Below are positions 1-6,768 of a stretch of DNA of 24,265 nucleotides, piece after piece. The position numbers and the translations under genes are program-made. Under the pieces are notes generated by a model, which saw nothing but the letters and a program-made list of their open reading frames with translations, was not told the DNA's origin and did no database searches. Source of the stretch: a virus; the IMG/VR virus record IMGVR_UViG_3300029319_000501, positions 1-24,265 of that record. The stretch is one strand, 5' to 3'. The first letter of the stretch is position 1. Every line of letters begins with the position of its first letter.

Positions 1-900
1 CTGACTGTTACTGATGCCGTGTCCGACACCAGTGCAGGCACCTTTACGGCCGTCGACGTCAACTTCGACAAGACCGGCGCGAGCACGTCCGACAACACCA
101 TGGTCGGCGTAAACGTGGACATGGACAACACCACAGCCACCAACGGCACGAACGTCATGATCGGCGCCAAGCTGACTCCGACCCTGACGCACGCATCGGC
201 GGCTGGCACTACCTTGATCAAAGGTGTGGAGATCACGGCGACGGGCAGTGGTCCAGGCAACACCACGACTAGAGCCTTGGACTTGACTGCAACAGGTGCA
301 GATTTCAACCAAGGCGTGTTCATGAAGATTGATGACGGTGGCCCCGACATCAAGATGCTGAGCTCAGCCGACACTGGGGACTTCTGCACAATCGCTACTG
401 GTGCGAATGGTGCTCTGACCATCACGACTACGGACGATGACGGTGCGAATGGCCACATCAACCTTACTCCCGATGGCGATGTCATCATCAAGGGAGCAGC
501 TCCGAAGTTGATTATTGGTGATGCAGAGGAAGAAGACACCATGCTGGTGTTCGACGGCCACGCACAAGACTTCCGCATCGGTCTCGATGATGGCACAGAC
601 ACTTTAGAGATTGGTCACGGATCGTCTCACGGAAGCAATACAGCGATTACCATCGATAGCTCTGGTCAGGTCACCAAGTTTAACATCCCAGCAGCATCTG
701 TTGCTCAGGCCTCTGACCACATCATCTTCCTCGATGGTGGAGCCACAGGCGCACCCAAGGCTGAGTCGATTGATGACTTCCTGACGGCAATTGCAGGAAC
801 CGGGATCAGCGTAAACAGTAGCCAGTTGACTGCGTCTGCTGGTGGCGGGTCGGCAGCCGACGACCTAAATCTTATTCTTCACATGTCAACATTCTCCTAG
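1..900 (+). CDS. Phage fibre/appendage-like structural protein, 5' partial
   Basis: The frame is open from base 1, so the true start lies left of the window; a GTG at 19 is only an internal codon. The visible part is rich in Gly, Thr, Ser, Asp and Ala. It holds repeated short beta-strand-like segments, including a stretch near codons 165-205 with the pattern PKLIIGDAEEEDT, FDGHAQDFRIGLDDG and TLEIGHG. Comparable repeats are familiar from tail-fibre-like proteins of uncultured marine phages. The Ser/Gly-rich C-terminus ends in TAG at 898-900, nine bases before the next start. It heads a run of virion-like genes, so a fibre or baseplate-appendage role is inferred. No enzymatic motif is seen. 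Confidence 0.7.
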   Translation: MTVTDAVSDTSAGTFTAVDVNFDKTGASTSDNTMVGVNVDMDNTTATNGTNVMIGAKLTPTLTHASAAGTTLIKGVEITATGSGPGNTTTRALDLTATGADFNQGVFMKIDDGGPDIKMLSSADTGDFCTIATGANGALTITTTDDDGANGHINLTPDGDVIIKGAAPKLIIGDAEEEDTMLVFDGHAQDFRIGLDDGTDTLEIGHGSSHGSNTAITIDSSGQVTKFNIPAASVAQASDHIIFLDGGATGAPKAESIDDFLTAIAGTGISVNSSQLTASAGGGSAADDLNLILHMSTFS

Positions 901-909
901 GATTCAATC

Positions 910-1272
910 ATGCCAACAATGTCGAAGGAAGTCCTTAGCGGATCCACAAATGGTAGAGGCATCCTCGTCAATCAGACTACCTCAGGTAGTGCTGTCACGA
1001 TTCACACGGCAACAACTGGTGGCAGTAACACTGACATTGACGAGATCTTCATCTACGCCTCGAACCCCACATCGACTCAAAGGTTGCTAACGATCGAGTT
1101 CGGTGGAAACACGAGTGTAGCTGACGAGATCGCAGTCCAAGTTCCAGCGCAGACAACATTGCTTGTCGTACCAGGACTTATCTTGAGGGCCGGGCTTGTG
1201 GTGAAAGCTTTCTGTGCGGACAACGCCTCAGTAACTCTTCACGGTTTCGTCAACCGAATCGACCAAAGCTAA
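910..1272 (+). CDS. Small beta-rich virion-like protein
   Basis: This 120-residue protein has no signal peptide or membrane segment. It is dominated by alternating hydrophobic/polar strands, such as IDEIFIYASNP, LLTIEFGGN and IAVQVPAQTTLLVVPG. The layout (variable N-terminus, a strand with an Asn-rich turn, then a Pro-containing strand) recalls the paralogous 118-132-residue proteins further downstream, but similarity is weaker and it lacks their MALS/MAVT start. Its TAA stop overlaps the next start (TAATG at 1270-1274), so the two genes are probably translationally coupled. A virion surface or appendage role is inferred from context only. Confidence 0.6.
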   Translation: MPTMSKEVLSGSTNGRGILVNQTTSGSAVTIHTATTGGSNTDIDEIFIYASNPTSTQRLLTIEFGGNTSVADEIAVQVPAQTTLLVVPGLILRAGLVVKAFCADNASVTLHGFVNRIDQS

Positions 1273-2144
1273 TGAGTAGGCGCACACGAGTACCAGGACC
1301 GATTGCCAGAGATCAAAGCTTGGGAAACACTAATCAACGTGTTCCGTCGGGCGTCAGCAGGTGGATTAGCATCGATGTCAACGATGGTAGTTGGACTTTG
1401 TATGACCCCGACAGTACCCTTCTCAGTTCGGCAACAACCTCAGCGGGTATGCGTATCTCAGTGGACGAGAACGAACTAGACCACCGATGGAACGACGGCA
1501 CACAGAACTTTTATCGATACTATAAAAAGTTACCCGGACCTGATGGTGCTCTTCTGACGTGGTCCGACTTTTTCAGTATGGACATTATTGTTCGGCAGGA
1601 AGCGAACCACACAAGTAACAGCGACGGTACTACAGGTAGTTGCGACCACCACGGGATTATGGTTGGTATTTCTGACGAAAGCGTCACTAATCAAACGAGC
1701 GGTGTCGAATGGGTAGGCGGTGGATGCATCATGCATCAAGACACCAGCAATGCTTTACGAATCGTGCTCGGCGGAACATCGCACGTTACTACGGATAATG
1801 ACACTGCCACAGTAAAGGGTGTGTTTCATATTTCAGGTCCGCTCGATGAATCAGACGGGGATGGGCACCCGAGCATGAGGCACGTAAGCGGGTTCAGCCT
1901 CAACAGTAGCGATCAGATCACTCGTACCGGGGCACAGGCTGACGCGAAGGCCGCTAATATTCAATCCTTCGAGTTCGATGGGACAGAGCCAGTCTACATC
2001 TTCATGGCTGGCAACTCTGGAACAACAACGAATGTCGGCAACATCGTGAATCCTGACGCAACGTGGCAAGCTTGGTATCGCATCAACTATGCTCGCGATA
2101 GGGTAGCACCAACTTACATCCCCGGCGGCGGCGAAAGCGGCTAA
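1272..2144 (+). CDS. Uncharacterised virion-associated protein, 290 aa
   Basis: The ATG overlaps the upstream stop by one base. The protein is soluble-looking, with aromatic residues in short strands (WISIDVNDGSWTLYD, FYRYYKKLPGPDGALLTW, ATWQAWYRINYARDR) and a Gly-rich C-terminus ending GGGESG. It shows no catalytic motif, membrane helix or recognised domain. Its place between fibre-like and small beta-rich genes suggests a structural or receptor-facing protein, possibly with a carbohydrate-binding-like beta-sandwich, but that fold is a guess. The next gene starts 18 bases later after a GAGGA ribosome site. Confidence 0.6.
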   Translation: MSRRTRVPGPIARDQSLGNTNQRVPSGVSRWISIDVNDGSWTLYDPDSTLLSSATTSAGMRISVDENELDHRWNDGTQNFYRYYKKLPGPDGALLTWSDFFSMDIIVRQEANHTSNSDGTTGSCDHHGIMVGISDESVTNQTSGVEWVGGGCIMHQDTSNALRIVLGGTSHVTTDNDTATVKGVFHISGPLDESDGDGHPSMRHVSGFSLNSSDQITRTGAQADAKAANIQSFEFDGTEPVYIFMAGNSGTTTNVGNIVNPDATWQAWYRINYARDRVAPTYIPGGGESG

Positions 2145-2162
2145 TCACTTTGAGGATGAATC

Positions 2163-2540
2163 ATGGCTCTGTCTTCAGCTCAGTTTGACAACACAGTTCT
2201 CACATACAAAATCATCAAGCAGACGATTACGAACGCTACCGCAAACGTAGATGTGACGTCCGAGTCTGGGAAGCTGTATGAGATTTCCTTGGTCAACAAC
2301 TCATCTTCGAACGCTTACTTCAAAGCGACACTCGATGATGATGCCGTGACGCCTGGGACTACTATTCCCGAGCTGATGATCCGTGTGAATGCTGCAGAAT
2401 CAAAACGCTGGCACATCCCTGCTGGGTTGTCATTCACCAAACTCAGCTTTTGGGCCGTGACCAATCCAACGGACAGCGACACAACCTCTCCAACTCTAAA
2501 CAGTGGTAACGGTCTGGTTACTACGTTGGTCACCTCATAG
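2163..2540 (+). CDS. Paralogous virion-like protein, type A (pair 1)
   Basis: This 125-residue protein is the first of three type A paralogs in the window; the others start at 3372 and 14885. They share the start MALS/MALT, a Y-K-I or Y-E-I strand near residue 17, a central LYEISLVNNSSSNAYFK-like strand-turn-strand, a P-E-L/D-I-M segment, and IPAGLSFTKLSFW near residues 85-95. No membrane segment or enzyme motif is visible. A type B partner follows nine bases later behind GGAGCTC. Beta-rich composition, size and neighbourhood suggest a virion decoration or fibre-tip protein. Family membership is seen in the sequence; the function is inferred. Confidence 0.65.
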   Translation: MALSSAQFDNTVLTYKIIKQTITNATANVDVTSESGKLYEISLVNNSSSNAYFKATLDDDAVTPGTTIPELMIRVNAAESKRWHIPAGLSFTKLSFWAVTNPTDSDTTSPTLNSGNGLVTTLVTS

Positions 2541-2549
2541 GGAGCTCAC

Positions 2550-2933
2550 ATGGCAGTAACTACTGGAACAGTACCGGCAGCTCTCGCTGACACATTAGTG
2601 ACCGACAGTGCTGTCGATGACGCAAATCCCGTACAGGCTAATTCTGGGTCAACCACTTGGTTCTACCTCATGGGTGACGGTTCAAGTGGAGTCATTACGA
2701 CAAGCACCTCATACATCAAGGTGTATGACGGTACATCGGGGGCGCCAGATAGCAACAATCCAGACTACGTGTTCCCGGTGCCTGCCGGTGAAAAAATAGA
2801 GTATGTCTGCTCCGAAGGAAACGCTTTAGCTGGCGGCCTGCGTTACTTTGGAACATCTACAAAAGCAAACGGCTCTACTCAAGCGCCCACCGAAGCAGCA
2901 AACGCATTGGTAGCCAAATTCCTTTTCATCTAG
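2550..2933 (+). CDS. Paralogous virion-like protein, type B (pair 1)
   Basis: This 127-residue protein is the first of three type B paralogs; the others start at 3728 and 15264. Shared features are an N-terminus of MAVTT/MASVTT, a Y-I/L-K-V/I strand (SYIKVYDG), a P-D-Y-x-F-x-V-P-A motif (NPDYVFPVPAG here), and a late Gly-rich strand (LAGGLRYFGT) before a hydrophobic C-terminal strand ending KFLFI. The ribosome site GGAG lies in the GGAGCTC shared with several other starts. It follows its type A partner directly, and that A-B order recurs at each locus. A role at the virion surface is inferred. Confidence 0.65.
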   Translation: MAVTTGTVPAALADTLVTDSAVDDANPVQANSGSTTWFYLMGDGSSGVITTSTSYIKVYDGTSGAPDSNNPDYVFPVPAGEKIEYVCSEGNALAGGLRYFGTSTKANGSTQAPTEAANALVAKFLFI

Positions 2934-2941
2934 GAGAGATC

Positions 2942-3151
2942 ATGGAAACCCTCAAAAACAAGCTCTCGTCCCGTAAGTTCTGGGCAGCGTTCCTCGGAGC
3001 TCTGCTTCCCCCAGTGCTTGCCTTCGTCAGCGAAGACATCGGTTTGGGCGAAGCACTCAAGCTTTCTGCCGGCGTGTGCGTATCGTACATTCTGGGTCAA
3101 GGTTACGTAGATGCAGCTGAGAAGAAGGCTGTGGCTGCAAGCGCAGAATAA
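2942..3151 (+). CDS. Holin-like small membrane protein
   Basis: This 69-residue protein has a short basic N-terminus (METLKNKLSSRKFW), then a hydrophobic stretch around residues 15-30 (AAFLGALLPPVLAFV) and a second weaker one around 38-54. That gives one or two transmembrane helices and a charged tail. An N-terminal SRKFW followed by a membrane helix is common in small phage proteins annotated as holins. The location upstream of a probable endolysin fits a lysis role, but holins are diverse and cannot be proven by sequence. A GGAGA site precedes the ATG. Other short membrane proteins in this module compete for the same role. Confidence 0.5.
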   Translation: METLKNKLSSRKFWAAFLGALLPPVLAFVSEDIGLGEALKLSAGVCVSYILGQGYVDAAEKKAVAASAE

Positions 3152-3161
3152 GGAGCTCATC

Positions 3162-3368
3162 ATGTTTGGTATGACTGAAGATATGTCTGAAGAAGACGCA
3201 AAAAGGTTGGATGAAATCAACGCTGGAGAGGGCAAAAAGCTTTCTGCTGCCCAAAAGGCCATTATGTTGAAGTTTGGTAGGCCAAAGGTAACCCCTAAGC
3301 CTCGAGAAAATCCAGTTAAGCCAATCGATGTAGATAAGTCATCTGTAAAAGTGAAGGGCATGGAATAG
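3162..3368 (+). CDS. Small charged hypothetical protein, 68 aa
   Basis: The open frame extends upstream to 3111, but the ATG at 3162 is preferred because AAGGAGCTC sits six bases before it and the upstream part overlaps the previous gene out of frame. The N-terminal half is acidic (MTEDMSEEDAKRLDE). The C-terminal half is Lys/Pro-rich (KFGRPKVTPKPREN), followed by a Val/Lys-rich end. There is no membrane segment, cysteine pair or known domain. It sits between the holin-like gene and the second A-B pair. Function is unknown; a small scaffold or adaptor is possible but unsupported. Confidence 0.5.
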   Translation: MFGMTEDMSEEDAKRLDEINAGEGKKLSAAQKAIMLKFGRPKVTPKPRENPVKPIDVDKSSVKVKGME

Positions 3369-3371
3369 TAG

Positions 3372-3728
3372 ATGGCACTGTCCAAGACCAAGTTTGAAGA
3401 CGCATTCAAGTACGAGATCGTTCAAGAGACCGCGTGCGACGAGACTGCAATTGTCAACACAACCTCTGGTCCTGGCTCCATCTACGCTATCCACTTCGTC
3501 AACAGCAACAACGCAGCGTCGCTGAAGTTGTTTGACGCAGAGTCTGTGACCATGTCTACCACGGTGGCAGACATGGTCTTCAAAATCCCTGCTACCTCGA
3601 CGACGATGATTGAGATTCCGGATGGACTTCCATACACGTACTTGAGCTTCGCTGTGACTGCGAACTCTAATCCCCAAGACAACACCGCTCCTGCAGCTGG
3701 TGTCAGTGTCAGGTTCTTGGTGGGCTGA
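3372..3728 (+). CDS. Paralogous virion-like protein, type A (pair 2)
   Basis: This 118-residue protein is the second type A paralog. It matches the copy at 2163 in the MALS start, the F-x-Y-E-I strand, the SIYAIHFVNSNNAASLK strand-turn-strand, the M-V-F-K-I-P segment, and the IPDGLPYTYLSF block that aligns with IPAGLSFTKLSFW. It starts three bases after the preceding stop and ends overlapping its type B partner by one base (TGATG at 3726-3730), so translation of A and B is probably coupled. Function is inferred as a virion appendage component. The divergence from pair 1 indicates an old duplication. Confidence 0.65.
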   Translation: MALSKTKFEDAFKYEIVQETACDETAIVNTTSGPGSIYAIHFVNSNNAASLKLFDAESVTMSTTVADMVFKIPATSTTMIEIPDGLPYTYLSFAVTANSNPQDNTAPAAGVSVRFLVG

Positions 3729-4126
3729 TGGCTTCCGTAACGACATCTGCATTGACTGAGCTCGGTGGCAAGTACGTTCTCAACCGAGATGCAAAGGGTC
3801 ATGACAATGACATTGCAGATCAGAAAAACGCACTCACGGGCAGCGGGACAATCTACTTGATTGAGGTCGACAATGAGGCCAACTCGTCGACGGTGTACCT
3901 AAAGATTCGCGACAACACCGACTTTCAACCATCGGTGTCTACCGCGAACGGAGCTGGTACACCGGACTACAGCTTCATTGTTCCGGCGTTCACTAAGATG
4001 TGCTACTCGTTTCCCGCAGGATTAGCTTTGTCGACTGGATTGTCGTACTGGGTGACCACAGGTGCTGCAGCTGGAACATCGGCAAATGCATCGTCTGCAG
4101 TCATCGTCAAAATACTTTGTGCATAG
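3728..4126 (+). CDS. Paralogous virion-like protein, type B (pair 2)
   Basis: This 132-residue protein is the second type B paralog. Shared features are the MASVTT start, TIYLIEVDNEANSSTVYLKI in the middle, the P-D-Y-S-F-I-V-P-A motif, a C-Y-S-F-P-A-G-L-A-L-S-T-G segment, and a C-terminal hydrophobic strand ending VKILCA. The type A copy at 14885 also ends in L-C-A. The gene starts within the stop of its type A partner. The PAG segment also resembles the type A IPAG block, so A and B may share one fold. Function is inferred as for the other copies. Confidence 0.65.
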   Translation: MASVTTSALTELGGKYVLNRDAKGHDNDIADQKNALTGSGTIYLIEVDNEANSSTVYLKIRDNTDFQPSVSTANGAGTPDYSFIVPAFTKMCYSFPAGLALSTGLSYWVTTGAAAGTSANASSAVIVKILCA

Positions 4127-4145
4127 CGAGTGAGGAATGTTGAAC

Positions 4146-4532
4146 ATGGAACCCGTCACACTGACCGTTATTGCTGTTGTAGCGTCTCTGAGCGTCGGTT
4201 TCGGTGCTGGGTGGGGTCTAAAGCCTGATGCGGGTGCAAAGGCGATTGAGGCGCAAACAGAAGCGATTGCTGAGCTCAACAGTGGTAATCAAGAGCTGGT
4301 GGCAAAAGTACAGGCAGTTGCAGTTGAGGAAGCTCAACGCGAAACCGCGATTGCAAATAAGTTGACCGACGTCCCTCCACCATGCATCAGCGAGCTGGGT
4401 GGTGATCCGATGTCTCTGCAATGCATGTGGGCGCTGTGTATTCGAACAGGTGAAACAGATAAGCAACGATGCGAGCCGTCTAAGTTGACCGACCAACTAC
4501 TCGGGTCTTATAGTTGTCCTGAGACTCAGTAG
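4146..4532 (+). CDS. Membrane-anchored coiled-coil protein, candidate inner-membrane spanin
   Basis: Residues 1-25 form a hydrophobic N-terminal helix (VTLTVIAVVASLSVGFGAGWGL). An Ala/Glu/Gln-rich helix follows (AIEAQTEAIAELNSGNQEL to about residue 75), and the C-terminal part has five cysteines. A short N-in anchor with a periplasmic coiled coil is the arrangement of Rz-type inner-membrane spanins, and the gene lies in the lysis module. No outer-membrane lipoprotein partner was found, so the role stays tentative. An ATG nine bases earlier (4137) is in frame, but the AGGA ribosome site at 4133-4136 fits the ATG at 4146 better. Confidence 0.45.
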   Translation: MEPVTLTVIAVVASLSVGFGAGWGLKPDAGAKAIEAQTEAIAELNSGNQELVAKVQAVAVEEAQRETAIANKLTDVPPPCISELGGDPMSLQCMWALCIRTGETDKQRCEPSKLTDQLLGSYSCPETQ

Positions 4533-4547
4533 GCCAAAGGAGCTCCC

Positions 4548-4856
4548 ATGGATATGAAAGATTTGGCGGTTCCGGGCATTACAATAGTGTTTGCTGCTGG
4601 CATCTCATTTGCTTCTCTTGAGTCATCAGCTCAAGATGTAGAAGAGCTCGATAAGCGCGTGACCGTTCTTGAAAGCAAGAAGGCAACGAGCATGACGCAC
4701 CAAGAGGTGGTCGATGTCAAGATTGAAGGTGTTGAGAAGCGTCTGGACAAGATGGAAGACATTGTTTCTAAGATGCTTGAGAACCAACAGCACCAAGCCG
4801 TCAATATCGCTCAAATCTGCCAAGCCACAAACGCAAATTGCAGCAGCGGTAACTGA
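4548..4856 (+). CDS. Single-pass membrane/coiled-coil protein in lysis module
   Basis: This 102-residue protein has an N-terminal hydrophobic segment around residues 6-24 (LAVPGITIVFAAGISFASL). It could be a membrane anchor or a signal peptide, since SSAQDVEE resembles a cleavage region. A heptad-patterned helix follows (LDKRVTVLESKK, then VDVKIEGVEKRLDKMEDIVSKML). Two cysteines lie near the C-terminus (AQICQATNANCSSGN). AAGGAGCTC precedes the start. The next gene begins one base after this stop. The topology suits a spanin-like or holin-accessory protein acting at the envelope with the endolysin; no specific family is recognised. Confidence 0.45.
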   Translation: MDMKDLAVPGITIVFAAGISFASLESSAQDVEELDKRVTVLESKKATSMTHQEVVDVKIEGVEKRLDKMEDIVSKMLENQQHQAVNIAQICQATNANCSSGN

Positions 4857-4857
4857 T

Positions 4858-5445
4858 ATGCGTCCTGAGATTCTCGATTACGCTGAGTCGCTTGGATACA
4901 AAGTGTTTGAGTCTGGGGCCTACAACGTCAACATCATTGGCGTGCGGTCCACAGACCACAAGGCCAACAGCTTCGACGATGTCATCCACTGCATCTTCAA
5001 GGACGAGGACGGTGAGTGGGTACACAAGTCATGGGCTTGCACGACGGAGCCCGGTAACTACTGGCTTGAGAACCCCACCAACGTGAATGGAACGGCTATT
5101 CTCGTCCCTGGTCAGTACCGAGGCGTGTGGAAGATCGACAAGCACCAAGGGAAGTATGACGCGCTCTGCCAGAGGAACGGTAAGGTCAAGACTTATCGTG
5201 ACAGCAATAAAGACGACATCATTGATTGTGATGTGGAGTCTATTACTGAAGGCTACTACGGCATCAACATTCACAAGGCCGGCGCGCACTCGACGCAAGT
5301 AGACCGATGGTCAGCTGGGTGCCAAGTCTTTGCGAACGCAGATGACTTCGCTGAGTTCATGGACATCTGCTACAAGGCTCGAGACAAGTGGGGCAACTCA
5401 TTCAGCTACACCTTGGTGCCTGAAGAAGCCAAACGAGTGGTCTGA
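4858..5445 (+). CDS. Putative endolysin with L,D-transpeptidase-like SxGCQ motif
   Basis: The open frame reaches back to 4714, but the ATG at 4858, one base after the upstream stop, is the plausible start and gives 195 residues. The C-terminal half has YGINIHKAG, twelve residues, then WSAGCQVF. An H-x(n)-S-x-G-C signature is the catalytic His/Cys motif of YkuD-type L,D-transpeptidase folds. Related phage proteins occur where endolysins are expected. The N-terminal half includes the hydrophilic pattern VRSTDHKANSFDD and no signal peptide, so export would need a holin. It lies among holin/spanin-like genes and overlaps the next gene by one base. Peptidoglycan cleavage is inferred, not shown. 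Confidence 0.6.
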   Translation: MRPEILDYAESLGYKVFESGAYNVNIIGVRSTDHKANSFDDVIHCIFKDEDGEWVHKSWACTTEPGNYWLENPTNVNGTAILVPGQYRGVWKIDKHQGKYDALCQRNGKVKTYRDSNKDDIIDCDVESITEGYYGINIHKAGAHSTQVDRWSAGCQVFANADDFAEFMDICYKARDKWGNSFSYTLVPEEAKRVV

Positions 5446-5753
5446 TGGAGTCTCTCGTTGACTCCTTGTTGGCCGATGGCCATCTAGGTATCTTTGCTGC
5501 GTTTCTGGTGTTCCAGTTCATCACGATGCAGAAGCGATTGGACAAGCTCGTAGAGGGCTTTCAAGAGCAGATTGACGAGATTCGAAAAGACTATGATCTC
5601 AGAACTGAAAAGATGAGAGACAGATATGACCGAGTGATTCAAGAATATCGGGACAATGCCGACAGTCAGTCCAAAGACTTCTTGATTGCTCGGACCAAAG
5701 TACACAACGACATTGTGTCTAAGCTCGATCGGATTCTTGACCGCGACAAGTAA
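5445..5753 (+). CDS. Holin-like membrane/coiled-coil protein (BhlA-like topology)
   Basis: The 102-residue protein starts in the TGATG overlap with the endolysin stop. One N-terminal hydrophobic helix (residues 12-27, HLGIFAAFLVFQFITM) is followed by a long, highly charged coiled coil (KRLDKLVEGFQEQIDEIRKDY onward). A single N-terminal helix with a charged tail is the topology of BhlA/UviB-type holin-like proteins, and translational coupling to the endolysin supports a lysis role. Whether this or the protein at 2942 is the true holin cannot be decided here. Confidence 0.5.
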   Translation: MESLVDSLLADGHLGIFAAFLVFQFITMQKRLDKLVEGFQEQIDEIRKDYDLRTEKMRDRYDRVIQEYRDNADSQSKDFLIARTKVHNDIVSKLDRILDRDK

Positions 5754-5764
5754 GGAATACAGCC

Positions 5765-6253
5765 ATGCCATCACCAACAGAAACGCCCGAACCCGTCGAC
5801 ATCGCCAACCTCGACATAGGCCCTGAGCCTCCAGAGCTCTCAGAAACGCTCGGTGTAGCTTCCGACATCACAGCTGCCGCTGATGCAGCTCAAGCGATTG
5901 GTGGTGAGCATGCACCCGTGGTGGCTGTGGCGCTTGCTGGGATGGCCGTGGCGGGTGGCTCCAAGGCGTTCAAGCTTTACCGAGACTGGGCCGAGCAGAA
6001 GCACGAGCGGGAGATGAAGAAGCTCGAGATTGAGTCCCAGAATCAGGGTCTTGAGGGTCAGCAGCCTCCCCCATGTGCAGCCAAGTGTGCCGCCATGCAG
6101 GCAGAGATTGAAGGGCTCAAGGCCAAGCTGGCAGGCATCGAGAAAAAGACATCCAGCATCTCTGCCGACTTCGATGGTGATGACGTTGATCGTCAGATGA
6201 AGCGCATGAAGAAACGTGTCGACGAACTGTTCGAGATAGTTGAGCAGACCTAG
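5765..6253 (+). CDS. Hypothetical protein with central membrane segment and coiled coil
   Basis: This 162-residue protein has an acidic, Pro-rich N-terminus (residues 1-30), then an Ala/Val-rich hydrophobic stretch (about 45-65, HAPVVAVALAGMAVAGG). A basic/acidic helix (EQKHEREMKKLEIES) follows, then a Pro/Cys patch (PPPCAAKCAAM) and a C-terminal coiled coil. It is the last gene of the rightward late block. Its TAG at 6251-6253 overlaps the stop of the opposing gene in the tetramer CTAG. No family is recognised. It could be a lysis accessory or virion-internal protein. Confidence 0.5.
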   Translation: MPSPTETPEPVDIANLDIGPEPPELSETLGVASDITAAADAAQAIGGEHAPVVAVALAGMAVAGGSKAFKLYRDWAEQKHEREMKKLEIESQNQGLEGQQPPPCAAKCAAMQAEIEGLKAKLAGIEKKTSSISADFDGDDVDRQMKRMKKRVDELFEIVEQT

Positions 6254-6543
6254 ATCAGCCCACTCAGTAGCGTCAGGATTGAAACGACCAATGCCGAACA
6301 AGAAAAGAACAGAGCTCGTCTACTGGCACGCCAACTGCGCTGAACATCATGTCGCTTCACTTCGAAGTCGAAGTGCTGCTCAGGCGTCCAATCAGGAATC
6401 TTCTGAGTGTACTCAGGACATTTCCGATGCTCCCACAGAGCGTCTTCAGGCAGCTGGAGACCCCGGAACATTAAACAGACGCCTGCCTGTTTGCTAGCGC
6501 CTTCGTAGGACTTGAAGAATCCGCATCGTCCACATCGGGCCAT
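6250..6543 (-). CDS. Small zinc-ribbon-like protein with C-terminal membrane helix
   Basis: Read leftward from ATG at 6543 this gives 97 residues. The frame is open to a TTG at 6579, but that codon lies inside a hairpin arm and adds residues without character. Cysteines at 4 and 7 (CGRC), 23 and 43 could bind zinc. Residues from about 76 are hydrophobic (ALFFSCSALVVSILTLLSGLI), so the C-terminus is probably membrane-inserted, tail-anchor style. No strong ribosome site is visible, which lowers confidence. The stop shares CTAG with the opposing late gene. Function unknown. Confidence 0.5.
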   Translation of the reverse strand: MARCGRCGFFKSYEGASKQAGVCLMFRGLQLPEDALWEHRKCPEYTQKIPDWTPEQHFDFEVKRHDVQRSWRASRRALFFSCSALVVSILTLLSGLI

Positions 6544-6555
6544 GGGCAAAGAATA

Positions 6556-6585
6556 CCCCACTTGAGTCGTGACTCTCAAGTGGGG
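6556..6585. terminator. Perfect 11-bp hairpin, possible terminator
   Basis: CCCCACTTGAG (6556-6566) is exactly complementary to CTCAAGTGGGG (6575-6585) across an 8-base loop. It lies between the leftward DUF2589 gene and the small zinc-ribbon gene, near the point where rightward and leftward transcription meet. No long T-run follows on either strand, so it is not a textbook intrinsic terminator. It could also be an mRNA-stabilising or regulatory structure. Confidence 0.45.
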
Positions 6586-6591
6586 CCAGGT

Positions 6592-6632
6592 TTAATCCAC
6601 GGGATTAATTAGTTACATCAGCCTATCTGATG
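6592..6632. repeat. Two consecutive short hairpins
   Basis: TTAATCC (6592-6598) pairs with GGATTAA (6602-6608) across a 3-base loop. CATCAG (6616-6621) pairs with CTGATG (6627-6632) across a 5-base loop. With the 6556-6585 hairpin and a weaker TTAAC/GTTAA pair at 6665-6679, they form a cluster in the only spacer between the late block and the recombination operon. A role in termination, replication or packaging is possible; none is proven. Confidence 0.4.
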
Positions 6633-6688
6633 AAACCAAATCTTTACCACCACCCTTGTGCAGATTAACCCTGAGTTAAAGTGCCTAA

Positions 6689-6757
6689 CCCCCCCACCCG
6701 GTGGGAATCGCCCATGCTCACGCCCCGAGATGGGAACAGACGATATGGGTGGGGGGG
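6689..6757. repeat. C7AC3 / G3TG7 inverted repeat
   Basis: CCCCCCCACCC at 6689-6699 is the exact reverse complement of GGGTGGGGGGG at 6747-6757, with 47 bases between. A smaller nested hairpin (CCCAC 6693-6697, GTGGG 6701-6705) competes with it. The right arm, with GGGGG at 6761-6765, has four G-runs capable of a G-quadruplex on the plus strand. It abuts the stop of the leftward DUF2589 gene at 6769. Function unknown. Confidence 0.5.
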
Positions 6758-6768
6758 CCAGGGGGACG

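Noticed and set aside
2930-3409. 159-codon minus-strand open frame over the holin-like and small charged genes
   Set aside because: Antisense to two genes with good ribosome sites; no motif.
4137-4145. ATG at 4137 as start of the spanin-like gene
   Set aside because: The GAGG site is only about one or two bases away from it, too close; ATG at 4146 has correct spacing.
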